Virus record (IMG/VR): IMGVR_UViG_3300021197_000746
Coordinates: 1-35,607 of that record
Direction: 5' to 3' (one strand)
Length of the DNA stretch: 35,607 nucleotides
DNA from: a virus
Shown: positions 28,178 through 35,607 of the stretch, one piece after another
How the letters are laid out: the number at the start of each line of letters is the position of its first letter
Position numbering within the stretch: the first letter of the stretch is position 1
Made by a program: the position numbers and the translations under genes
The notes under the pieces: generated by a model
Told to the model about the DNA's origin: nothing
What the model saw: the letters and a program-made list of their open reading frames with translations, nothing else
The model's database searches: none

Positions 28178-28437
28178 GCTTTTGTCTTTCTATATTGTCT
28201 GGTTTTGCTTGCAACTTTTGCTGGTTGCTTAGAAAACTGTTTACCCGTTTTAGTTGCCTGACGTTTGGCACGGGTTGTAGCCGCGTATTCTTGGCTACTC
28301 AGACGCTTTATAGCTTTCTCCGGTAGGTAACGTTCACCAGTTGCCTTGGCACCCTGAGTGGACGGATTACCGCTTTTAGTACGCCATTTCTGTTTGCCCC
28401 AGTTGGTAAGGCTTTTTTGTCTAGGTGTTTTTCCCAT
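28174..28437 (-). CDS. Small basic conserved phage protein (DUF5872-like)
   Basis: An 87-residue, very basic protein. It begins MGKTPRQKSLTNWGKQKW, contains 'KSGNPSTQGAKATGERYLPEKAIKRLSSQEYAATTRAKR', and ends 'SKTRQYRKTKA'. The 'W.KQKWRTKSG.PS.QG..ATGERYLP' text is a conserved small phage protein family found near lysis and structural genes in marine and cyanophages, function unknown to me. High positive charge suggests DNA binding or capsid packing. It is coupled to its neighbours by ATGA (3' end) and TAATG (5' end). Confidence 0.75.
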   Translation of the reverse strand: MGKTPRQKSLTNWGKQKWRTKSGNPSTQGAKATGERYLPEKAIKRLSSQEYAATTRAKRQATKTGKQFSKQPAKVASKTRQYRKTKA

Positions 28438-28622
28438 TAGGATTTGTATCCCCCACCTGCATCTTTATATTTCTTGGCAACCATTTGAGCCTTGCGGGCA
28501 CTCCATTGACCGGGCTTCGCCCCTTTTCCACTAGCTTTAACCGAATTGAATATTTTTTTTCTAAGTCCGGGTTTTGTATAATTTTTGGACGCATTGACTG
28601 TGCTCTTTTTTGTAGGAGCCAT
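28437..28622 (-). CDS. Small basic phage protein, related to its neighbour
   Basis: A 61-residue, lysine/glycine-rich protein: 'MAPTKKSTVNASKNYTKPGLRKKIF', 'KASGKGAKPGQWSARKAQMVAKKYKDAGGGY'. The pattern 'NYTKP..RK..F...K..GKG.KPGQWSARKAQ..A..Y' is a conserved phage family of unknown function that often sits beside the neighbouring 87-residue protein. Both have the 'basic, tryptophan at one site, alternating KAxG' style and may be paralogous or co-functioning. Its start overlaps the upstream stop as TAATG, and its stop the next start in the same way. Confidence 0.75.
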   Translation of the reverse strand: MAPTKKSTVNASKNYTKPGLRKKIFNSVKASGKGAKPGQWSARKAQMVAKKYKDAGGGYKS

Positions 28623-28807
28623 TACTTATCCCTTCCATTGTTTATACGATCTCGTAAAGAATTGACCAGCTCAAATAACACCTCTATTTTCTTCTGAGCT
28701 TCCGCTAATAAAACGTGGTTCCTGACTAGGGCAAAAACGATTGATCCTAACACAGCGAAAACTCCAAGGAAAACATTGATCCATTCAGTGATGCTTACCT
28801 CGTCCAT
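28622..28807 (-). CDS. Small membrane protein with coiled coil
   Basis: A 61-residue protein with one transmembrane helix (about residues 9-28, 'INVFLGVFAVLGSIVFALV') followed by a charged helix ('AQKKIEVLFELVNSLRDRINNGRDK') of coiled-coil type. In a lysis block this arrangement is reminiscent of small spanin- or holin-antagonist-type proteins, but no lipobox or cysteine is present, so the label is tentative. The N-terminus is outside-first or inside by an unclear topology. It lies between the GTA-type holin and the small basic proteins. Confidence 0.62.
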   Translation of the reverse strand: MDEVSITEWINVFLGVFAVLGSIVFALVRNHVLLAEAQKKIEVLFELVNSLRDRINNGRDK

Positions 28808-28808
28808 T

Positions 28809-29255
28809 TTACTTCCTGAACATCCTACTGCCGAAATAGAAACTAATGATACTGGCTAAAATGGGACTATCAACTTCATCATTCCAAATGAGAGGCAAAG
28901 CATCTGCCACGACAACACCTTGAGACATAGCATTCCACAAACAAACACCTTTAATTCCTAAATAAGTAAGTAAAAATAAATAGCTTATTGTCGGCCTTAC
29001 ACTAGCCCGATACGCACCAACCCATCCATCGTTTTTCTCAGTGCTTGCCTGTTGATAGAGGGCAACTGTCTCAGCCGATAGAGCTTGCACCTCTGCCTTG
29101 TCACGTTCAAACTCAGCCGTAATTCTGGTCAATTCGGCTTGCTTGTCCATCAAAGCCAACTCGTGCCGATTACTTTCTTTCTCTTTAAAGAAGTCCAAAA
29201 TAGACGGCAGGAAACTAGTTCCGAACCCAATTAGGCTTCCGATAATAGTTAACAC
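28809..29255 (-). CDS. GTA-type 3TM holin
   Basis: A 148-residue membrane protein of the 'holin of 3 TMs' family seen in gene transfer agents and phages. There is an N-terminal hydrophobic helix (1-21), a charged coiled coil (22-75, 'HELALMDKQAELTRITAEFE'), then 'AYRASVRPTISYLFLLTYLGIK', a loop with W, and a C-terminal 'SIISFYFGSRMFRK'. Such proteins form membrane pores or release lesions at lysis. It is the second holin-like gene of the cassette. The start is a GTG at 29255-29253, with GGAG 8 bases upstream. Confidence 0.82.
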   Translation of the reverse strand: MLTIIGSLIGFGTSFLPSILDFFKEKESNRHELALMDKQAELTRITAEFERDKAEVQALSAETVALYQQASTEKNDGWVGAYRASVRPTISYLFLLTYLGIKGVCLWNAMSQGVVVADALPLIWNDEVDSPILASIISFYFGSRMFRK

Positions 29256-29257
29256 CG

Positions 29258-29386
29258 TTACGCTCCGTTAAAAGCAGAAATTAGTAAAGCAATTACAATA
29301 AACGTACTAACAAAAAGTATACCTAGTTGAACGATGATAGGTTGTTTTCCTACCCACGTTTGAATTTTATCTAATAATTTAGGCAT
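29258..29386 (-). CDS. 42-residue single-pass membrane peptide
   Basis: A short gene seen only by reading the gap: ATG at 29386-29384, stop TAA at 29260-29258. The peptide is MPKLLDKIQTWVGKQP followed by a transmembrane helix (about 18-37) and a tail 'FNGA'. GAGGAATAACGTC precedes the start, and its stop lies 2 bases before the GTG of the GTA-type holin, whose GGAG is inside this gene's last codons. Position in the lysis cassette suggests an accessory or regulatory lysis peptide (inference). Gap filling and ribosome-site spacing support it as a real gene. Confidence 0.6.
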   Translation of the reverse strand: MPKLLDKIQTWVGKQPIIVQLGILFVSTFIVIALLISAFNGA

Positions 29387-29390
29387 GACG

Positions 29391-31415
29391 TTATTCCTCG
29401 TATTCTAAATATCGATAGCTTGGAGCCTCTGCTACGTTTGCAGTTGCAGCTCCAACTCCAAAAGGTTGGATCATATCTTGGGCAACTTTCCTACCTATTT
29501 TTTCTGACGCTTTATCAACTAATTTAACTACAGTAGCTATGCTTTCTGGTGATCCATCAGTTAAAAGCTCTGAAATTTTTAAAGATACTTGATCCTGAAA
29601 CTCATCGGATTCAGTGCTCCCCATAAAAAGTCTAGCCATTTTTCTTACTAAACCGTCATCACCAAAAATAATACCACCAGCACTGGAATTAGAAGCGGTT
29701 CGTTTGTCGTATTGCACAGTGGCCTCTTTACTTTCGTTCATTGCCTTACTTAATCCATTTATTCTACGATAAAGTTCAGTTTCGAGCATCATTGCTTTTT
29801 CGAAATTATCAGCTTTGATAAAATCATTACCAAAAAGCATACGAATTTTACTTCTTATATTTGCACCGCCTTTTTCATTGCCACCTAACATTTGTGCAAA
29901 GTCACGCCCAGCTACAGGGTCTAAAATTTTGTTTTGCAAAATATCAATCGCGGCCATTTTAGCAGTATCTCTTTCAGCCTCGCTTTTCAAACCATCAAGA
30001 AATTTTTGTACCTCTTCAGGTTTCATCTTGTTCCATTTTTTTTGCATTTCTTCGCCAGCATTTAGCATTGCGCTTTTGTCGCTGTATATTTTTCTTGCAT
30101 TGCCATATTCAGGAAACAAATTATCTAAACTATCTAGAAACTTATTTTTTTCTTCTCGGATAACTCTGGTAAGGTCTGTGGGTTTGCCGTCTTTATAGGA
30201 ACGTAGAACTACATCGTCTACTCCTCTTTTTATTTTATTTAAAAGAGCTAAAGAAATCGGAGGGGTTTCCCCTTGGCTTAATCTAGTAAGCAATGTCGTT
30301 AAATCACCGACCTCGTTATCTAAACCTTTTTCTTTTGCTATTTTTATTGCGTTTCTTAAACCGTTTTGAAAAGCAGGACGTTGCAAATATCCTGTAATTT
30401 CTTCATATCCTTCTTGCCCATCGGTTAGCATAATCTCTTTTTTGCGACCATTCACCATTACTGGATTGCCTTGAACATCTAACTCATAAAACGCTTTTTC
30501 ATATATTGGCCCTGACTGCGCTGTTCGTGAGTCAGCAATTGCATCAACGGTTTGTATATATGTCTGTCCAGAATAAGGTGATGCCTCGCCTACCTTACCC
30601 TCAATTCGTTTTTGTGAACCCCCAGTAATAGATTCTGCACTTTCTTGTATGCGTCTACCGGGTTCTCCACCTTTTCCTTTAACTACCTCAGCTAAAGTTA
30701 GTAAATCTGGATTTACTCCCATTGGCACCATAGGAATATCTAACTCTTGTGCTTCTACAATGTCATCCCTTGCAGCTCTGGCACCTTCTGGCCCACCTGT
30801 CGCAATGGATAATTCATCTCCAACTGCTTCGTCTACTGTTTTTCCAGAACCAAATTTGCGTTTTAAAAATTTTCCAATTCCCCTTAAAGCAGGTTCAAAA
30901 ATGGGTGCTGTAATTCCACCAAATAATGCACCTGTTTCTCTTGCTTTTTTCCTATCTGCTTCATATTTAGGGCTTCTGTACGGTGCCTCTGAATAACCAC
31001 CACCGGCTATGTCACCACCGATGTATCCACCACTAGTGCCTAATGCTGCTCGCTTTCCAGTTCTCATTACTTTACCACCGAAACCACCCGGACCTCGGAG
31101 TACCCGTTGCAATGTGCCTACGTTTTTTAAAGTGTTAACCGCAGCAGGGCCAGCACCGACACCTGTTAATGCTAACAAAACAGATGGAGTTAAAGCACCC
31201 CCAAGTTCAGCCGTAGCAGCTGTTGCGGGATATTGCTTTTGATAATTAGCCATTTCTCTTCTTATTCTGTCTAACGATTCTTCGTAAGGCCGACCACTTA
31301 TCTTAGATCGTAAGTAAGCCTCAGCTTCATCACCTTGACCAAAACCTATACCTTGCCCTAAAGCGTATCGGTAAAATCCTTTATCAAATTGCGAACGTTC
31401 AGGTTGTCTAGCCAT
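29391..31415 (-). CDS. Large internal/ejection-type virion protein
   Basis: A 674-residue protein. The N-terminal part ('YALGQGIGFGQGDEAEAYLRSKISGRPYEES', 'AELGGALTPSVLLALTGVGAGPAAV') resembles N-termini of big phage internal proteins, with glycine-rich, weakly hydrophobic segments that could insert into membrane. Residues 130-190 are glycine-rich. From about 190 on it is a long, mostly helical, charged region, ending with a short acidic tail. No enzymatic motif is certain. Position next to three other large virion genes and after a lysis cassette fits a podovirus internal/ejection protein; the exact role is inferred. Confidence 0.72.
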   Translation of the reverse strand: MARQPERSQFDKGFYRYALGQGIGFGQGDEAEAYLRSKISGRPYEESLDRIRREMANYQKQYPATAATAELGGALTPSVLLALTGVGAGPAAVNTLKNVGTLQRVLRGPGGFGGKVMRTGKRAALGTSGGYIGGDIAGGGYSEAPYRSPKYEADRKKARETGALFGGITAPIFEPALRGIGKFLKRKFGSGKTVDEAVGDELSIATGGPEGARAARDDIVEAQELDIPMVPMGVNPDLLTLAEVVKGKGGEPGRRIQESAESITGGSQKRIEGKVGEASPYSGQTYIQTVDAIADSRTAQSGPIYEKAFYELDVQGNPVMVNGRKKEIMLTDGQEGYEEITGYLQRPAFQNGLRNAIKIAKEKGLDNEVGDLTTLLTRLSQGETPPISLALLNKIKRGVDDVVLRSYKDGKPTDLTRVIREEKNKFLDSLDNLFPEYGNARKIYSDKSAMLNAGEEMQKKWNKMKPEEVQKFLDGLKSEAERDTAKMAAIDILQNKILDPVAGRDFAQMLGGNEKGGANIRSKIRMLFGNDFIKADNFEKAMMLETELYRRINGLSKAMNESKEATVQYDKRTASNSSAGGIIFGDDGLVRKMARLFMGSTESDEFQDQVSLKISELLTDGSPESIATVVKLVDKASEKIGRKVAQDMIQPFGVGAATANVAEAPSYRYLEYEE

Positions 31416-31417
31416 AA

Positions 31418-33808
31418 TTAATCCACCGATAAAATTTGTTGTTCTTCTTCTGTTAGTTCCGCACCCCGACCGAGAGTTAAATCATCAGCAGTAGTTTGAT
31501 AAGTGCCCGCATTAATCCGTTCTAAACGCTTTCTTTTTTGATTGATAGTTTTGATGGTTTGATTAATAAGTCTACCAATAATCATTTCTCGCATTTTAGC
31601 GTCCGGATATTCGCCAGCTCCCATCAAAGAGAAAAATGCTTTACGTTCACCATCTGACAATTGCGCTCCGAAAGTATTCTTTAATTGTTTGACCGCAAAC
31701 GCCCCAATGATATTCATAACTACTAGGGTGTTTCTTTGTTCAGGTGTTAATGTTCCAACTGCTTCGCGTCCTCTGATATCAAACATAGTTGCTGTGTCAG
31801 ACGGACCAGCGTTTTTGTTAACTTTTAAACCTTTTCGTAGTTCGCTTAAACCCTCGGTTAAATCTTTTAAACCTTCTTCATCAGCCTTTTTAATTTTTAT
31901 GATTTCTGGTGGTAAAGTCTTTTTCTCAAACTCAAATTTTTGTCGTTGTAAAAGTCTATCAGCTGCTTCTTTATCTTTTTCAGCGATAATTTTATAAAGG
32001 TCCATGATGTATTTTCGATAGTTTTCGCCTTGTGTCGTTCGTTTATTTTGCAACGTGTCATACTTTGCTTTCGCCTGTGCTAATTTAGACTTTGCCAAAG
32101 TTATTTCCATCTGTTGCCCTTTGTTCCTTGCATTACGAGTATCTTTTGCAAAGTCAGCCAATACGGTTGGAACATTTTCTAAAAACCCAAAACTTTTAGT
32201 TTTGGTTGGTTGTGCAAATGCAGCAGCTAATTTAAAATATAATTCTGCTTTGTCCGGACCTTCTTTATTTGTAGATATGATGTCTTCAACTGTTGTATTA
32301 AAACTCAGTTCAGCGTCACTAAATGCTTTTGACGCGGCCATAGTTTGAGGGTATAGGTTCTCAACTGTTGGGGCTGCAGCAAGCATCGTGTTAATCATTG
32401 TATCTTGTAAATCAAGATTACTTGTTTGTTGTTGATTATTGTTTGTACCACCAATACCAGCTGTTGATGTTTCTCCCATAGCTTGTGCTGAGGTCTGTGG
32501 CCCCCCACCTACTTGTTGTTGTATTATTAATTCACTAAGGCCCGTAGTATCTCCACCGCCTTGTTCAAAACCTTTAACTGAACCACCCTTCTTATACCAA
32601 CTACGTCCTTCACCTTGACCTAATTGATATAAGAAATGGTCTTTCGCTGCGTTATTCATAAAAGCAACACGTTCTGGACTTGGAGCAAGTCCTGCCGCAT
32701 CTGCTTGAGCATTAACGAGATCCATAACATCATCATTTTGAGTTAAATAAGTGAACCCAGAAGGAAGGCTATTACTTGCAAGAGCAAAAGGATCTATATT
32801 ATACGCCTCTTCTAAAGTGTACCCAGTAATTGGAACTGGATTGTTGATATTAGCAAAATTTTGATTTTGTTGATCAATAAAATTTAAAAATGTGTCTGAA
32901 GTTTCATAAGTAGGAGCAGGAGCTAAATTTAAACTTGCTTGAGTCATTATAGATGCACCTAAATCGGGAAGGCTTGGAATTCCTCTACCCTCTTCTTGTC
33001 CATATTCGTTCCAATGAGTTTTTGCTGCATTTTCCACAATTCTAGTAAATTCAACTGTTCCGGGAGTAAGTCCCATAGATAAAGCAGTTCTTTCGCCATG
33101 TTCTTTAACATCTGGGTAGGCATCAAGATACATATTAACTACCTCTTCAGATTCATATGGATCACTTGTCATATTTACAGCGTTAGCATATGCATCGTCT
33201 GTCGTTATAACTGGGCCAGCATACGGTGGATTAGGATTAATAGCACTAGGGTTTCTTTCCTCAAATGGTGCTGATGGATCAACAGGGTTTGTGGGAGTGG
33301 GTAAGTTATTGTTACTATTAAAATCTGGATTTCTTAAAATATTACCGTAATAGTTGCCGATTTGATCCATAACCAATTGATTACCAGTATTGTTTATTCC
33401 TAAGTCGGCAAATTCGGGTTCATAAATTCTTAAAAATTCATTTCTTTGGGCATCGCTAAGACCAGTCGTTGACGGAAATCTATTTCGTTCTCCATCTCCC
33501 ATTGGTCTACCTAAATACATTGTAAACATATCCTCATAAGTTTGAGGTTGCTGTTGCGCAGGTCTTGTACGGTATTGTGAGCCTGCGTACATTGGAGCGT
33601 TATTCAAACGGAATTGGTACTCTTTCTGATATTGATCGAATGCAGCTTGTTTGGCGGGGTCAAAAGTAATCTCACCCGGAGTTGTCGTTACTTCTCCGGT
33701 TTCTTCGTTGATGGTTTCTACATCAGGACCACGTTCTCCATCATAGGAAAGCATCGTAGGTGTAGCCAACCCATATTGTGTCATTAGTTTATTAAGTTCG
33801 TAACCCAT
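31418..33808 (-). CDS. Large virion protein with two YPDV-type modules
   Basis: A 796-residue protein. Residues 1-200 are polar and low-complexity. Two tandem-related units follow: 'MYLDAYPDV ... NAAKTHWNEYGQEEGR' (226-275) and 'TYLTQNDDV ... NAAKDHFLYQLGQGEGR' (353-402). These belong to the 'Y...PDV...A..HY...G..EGR' repeat type known from secreted and phage structural proteins. Directly after them is the linker 'YKKGGSVKGFEQGG'. Residues 480-796 are helical, with 'KSKLAQAKAKYDTLQNKRTTQGENYRKY' and a heavily charged tail. Likely an internal or tail-associated virion protein ejected or exposed at infection (inference). Confidence 0.75.
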   Translation of the reverse strand: MGYELNKLMTQYGLATPTMLSYDGERGPDVETINEETGEVTTTPGEITFDPAKQAAFDQYQKEYQFRLNNAPMYAGSQYRTRPAQQQPQTYEDMFTMYLGRPMGDGERNRFPSTTGLSDAQRNEFLRIYEPEFADLGINNTGNQLVMDQIGNYYGNILRNPDFNSNNNLPTPTNPVDPSAPFEERNPSAINPNPPYAGPVITTDDAYANAVNMTSDPYESEEVVNMYLDAYPDVKEHGERTALSMGLTPGTVEFTRIVENAAKTHWNEYGQEEGRGIPSLPDLGASIMTQASLNLAPAPTYETSDTFLNFIDQQNQNFANINNPVPITGYTLEEAYNIDPFALASNSLPSGFTYLTQNDDVMDLVNAQADAAGLAPSPERVAFMNNAAKDHFLYQLGQGEGRSWYKKGGSVKGFEQGGGDTTGLSELIIQQQVGGGPQTSAQAMGETSTAGIGGTNNNQQQTSNLDLQDTMINTMLAAAPTVENLYPQTMAASKAFSDAELSFNTTVEDIISTNKEGPDKAELYFKLAAAFAQPTKTKSFGFLENVPTVLADFAKDTRNARNKGQQMEITLAKSKLAQAKAKYDTLQNKRTTQGENYRKYIMDLYKIIAEKDKEAADRLLQRQKFEFEKKTLPPEIIKIKKADEEGLKDLTEGLSELRKGLKVNKNAGPSDTATMFDIRGREAVGTLTPEQRNTLVVMNIIGAFAVKQLKNTFGAQLSDGERKAFFSLMGAGEYPDAKMREMIIGRLINQTIKTINQKRKRLERINAGTYQTTADDLTLGRGAELTEEEQQILSVD

Positions 33809-33820
33809 GTTTGACTACCC

Positions 33821-34861
33821 TTAATTTGTATTACCAGCTAAATTTTGTAGACCTTTATAAGTAGCAAGACCTGCGGCTATCTGTGACAGTGGTGACGGTG
33901 AATATGTTTGCCCCTGTGATTGCCCCATAGATGTTGTTCGCTTAGGTGCAACCGGAGCCAACCCTCTAATTTGACTAGATAGAAAATCAGCTTGCTCTCG
34001 TGCAAAATTTTGTTGATCTAAAAATTGTTTTTCAGCTGCTGTAAGTTCACGTTGCATTTGCTGTTGTTGACCTGCACCTGCTGCCTCAAGTGCTGCGGTA
34101 TCTGTATATCCTAATGCCTGACGTTGTGCTCCTAAGTTAGCGAGGTCACTCAATGCTCCCATTTGGCGTGCGACATCGGCTTGTTGAATACCGGCAACTG
34201 TCTGCCCTAAATTAGCTTGCCTAGTCAAATCAGTCGCTCTATTTGCCATTGCCTGAGCATAGCCTGTGTTGGCTAGTTCTGCTTGTTGGGCTAATATAGC
34301 TTCTTGTGTATCTCTTACAGCCCTACTTCCAAAATCACCCATACGACTTGAGCCAAATTGACCTGCTCTAATAAACGAATCACTCACGGCTGGAAGTAAG
34401 TTTTCTTGTAAGTTTCGAGCACCTCGTTTGGCAAGTTGGTCCATAACTTGTTGTTGATATGGGTTGTAATAACTTGATACGTTTGTTGGAGTGTCTTCCG
34501 CAGCTTTGGTAAAATAAGTTTGTGCTTTTGACAAACCAGTTCCAGTATTAGTTGGTACGATATTAGGGTCTGTACCTTCCAGTGGACTCAACCCCGCTAA
34601 TGCGCGAATACCAGCTGCCGATGCATTAAGGTCTGGTTGATAAGCACCTTGTGCAGTTTGCACTTGCTGATAAGCTTGTTGTTGGAGTGGTGATAACTGA
34701 GCAATCGTTGGTAAGTCATAACTTTCGAACGGACGATTTGCTAAATTTGTTGATAGCTGTATCTGATTAAAAATAGCATCTTGCATCCACCTCGGTGTCT
34801 CTGTGGTAGATTCTGTGTAAGACGTTGCAGACTGTGGTGCTCCCTGAAATAAACTTGTCAT
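33821..34861 (-). CDS. Glutamine/alanine-rich virion protein (ejection or tail-hub type)
   Basis: A 346-residue protein beginning MTSLFQGAPQSATSY, then 'QAYQQVQTAQGAYQPDL', 'YYNPYQQQVMDQLAKRGARNL' and long alanine/glutamine-rich helices ('AILAQQAELANTGYAQAMANRATDL'). It ends 'SPSPLSQIAAGLATYKGLQNLAGNTN'. The pattern 'YxNPY...V......' and the C-terminal 'SPLSQIAG...Y' are familiar from conserved phage virion proteins of this neighbourhood; function is not known to me. AAGGAG lies 8 bases before the ATG at 34861, so I prefer it over the upstream GTG at 34870. It begins 1 base after the preceding stop. Confidence 0.72.
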   Translation of the reverse strand: MTSLFQGAPQSATSYTESTTETPRWMQDAIFNQIQLSTNLANRPFESYDLPTIAQLSPLQQQAYQQVQTAQGAYQPDLNASAAGIRALAGLSPLEGTDPNIVPTNTGTGLSKAQTYFTKAAEDTPTNVSSYYNPYQQQVMDQLAKRGARNLQENLLPAVSDSFIRAGQFGSSRMGDFGSRAVRDTQEAILAQQAELANTGYAQAMANRATDLTRQANLGQTVAGIQQADVARQMGALSDLANLGAQRQALGYTDTAALEAAGAGQQQQMQRELTAAEKQFLDQQNFAREQADFLSSQIRGLAPVAPKRTTSMGQSQGQTYSPSPLSQIAAGLATYKGLQNLAGNTN

Positions 34862-34862
34862 G

Positions 34863-35607
34863 TTAAGCACTCCTTCTCATGTATTCTAAGGGTGATTTTG
34901 CATCCGGACTGAACTCGCCTTTTGCTAATACTTTACCCTTATGCATTCTAAGTTTTTTACGCATATCGTCTAACATCTCGGCTCCTGCGGTATTACTTCC
35001 ATCTCCCAACATTGCAACTGACTCTGCATCTATAACATATTCTCCATTAGACAACCTAGCATTTATCACATCATCCCTTCCATTACCGGGACCATTGACG
35101 TAACCCGGAGCATCCATAATGCCCCCTCGTGCCGCCATCATTGTGTCATTTAAATAATATTTACTTTGATCATTTCTAAAGAATGGACTTCCTAAAAACT
35201 GCGTCAGAGTCATGCCACGTTGATTGGCCTCGCCTCTCATTTTTACAAAGTCATATTGACTCGTAGTTTGGTCAAATATTCCACTGGATTCTGCTCTGGA
35301 AATAGCCATTTGGTCTTGTTCACTGAGTCCACTAAGTGCAGCTAAACCTAACGCCCCTATTCCTAGTTCTGTCATAGATAAGTCTGGTAGTAACTTTGCA
35401 ACTCCCTCTGGTAACAAGTTACTTAACATTCCTTGGTTATTTGCTAATTGTGCATCGGTGTTATACGGATCAACGTTGCTGCCAACATCAACAGGCATCT
35501 TCGGTTCAGTAGCTAACTTAGGTATATTGGTAAAATCCTCTGCAATTGTTGCTTTATCATAAAGTCCTGTTCTAATTAACGCTTGATCTAAAGCTGGTAA
35601 ATCAGTT
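34863..35607 (-). CDS. Virion-associated protein, 5' end cut by window edge
   Basis: The frame is open to the window edge, so the N-terminus lies outside. An internal ATG at 35498 should not be taken as the start, because 36 further sense codons precede it (ending 'NIPKLATEPK'). Visible features are a weakly hydrophobic region near 'SMTELGIGALGLAALSGLS', then a conserved C-terminal unit: 'AARGGIMDAPGYVNG', 'GRDDVINARLSNGEYVIDAESVAMLGDGS', 'LRMHKG' and 'GEFSPDAKSPLEYMRR'. The 'LSNGEYV(I/L)dAE(S/T)V...GdGS' pattern is a conserved phage virion motif of unknown role in my recollection. Sits at the start of the large virion-protein block. Confidence 0.75.
   Translation of the reverse strand, partial: TDLPALDQALIRTGLYDKATIAEDFTNIPKLATEPKMPVDVGSNVDPYNTDAQLANNQGMLSNLLPEGVAKLLPDLSMTELGIGALGLAALSGLSEQDQMAISRAESSGIFDQTTSQYDFVKMRGEANQRGMTLTQFLGSPFFRNDQSKYYLNDTMMAARGGIMDAPGYVNGPGNGRDDVINARLSNGEYVIDAESVAMLGDGSNTAGAEMLDDMRKKLRMHKGKVLAKGEFSPDAKSPLEYMRRSA

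Overview
The window is a near-complete stretch of a tailed bacteriophage genome of podovirus type, probably from a marine or other aquatic bacterium. Both terminase subunits, a large portal, a scaffold-like protein and several internal/ejection-type virion proteins are present, but no tape-measure gene. Many small proteins match families I know from marine podoviruses. Host and genus are inference. No integrase, lysogeny repressor or phage RNA polymerase is visible, although both window ends cut through genes and the major capsid and tail genes probably lie outside. GC content is mosaic by hand count on sampled lines: about 33-40% in most virion genes and 50-58% in the terminase block.

Layout. 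(1) 1-12902, leftward: a cut gene, scaffold-like protein, GroES-like co-chaperonin, three small or unknown genes, portal, a 1465-residue multidomain protein, a 390-residue protein, then large and small terminase. (2) 12903-13879: a GTTC/GAAC-rich segment beside terS, a SleB-type wall hydrolase, and a gene-poor 337-base stretch. (3) 13880-20661, leftward early block: primase-polymerase/ATPase fusion, SF2 helicase, a SprT-like metallopeptidase and small unknown genes. (4) 20662-20850: divergent control region. (5) 20851-25843, the only rightward block: B-family DNA polymerase, Sak4-like ATPase, DUF669-type protein, Cas4-like nuclease and RuvC-like resolvase. (6) 25767-27385, leftward: a Mom-like DNA-modification acyltransferase preceded by a zinc-finger/OB protein. 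(7) 27447-29386: lysis genes (GH24 lysozyme, EF-hand holin candidate, GTA-type 3TM holin, small membrane proteins). (8) 29391-35607: four large virion proteins, the last one cut by the window end.

How it works together. Rightward genes supply synthesis and recombination, and leftward early genes supply priming and unwinding. Four leftward promoters share one architecture: a TTGACN-like -35, a 17-base spacer carrying all or half of the palindrome TACTCCGGAGTA, a TATAAN-like -10, and a conserved leader ending in ACGGAG. This looks like a phage regulon under one DNA-binding regulator that I cannot identify. The most striking locus is the zinc-finger/mom-like pair under one of these promoters, which recalls the com-mom pair of phage Mu.
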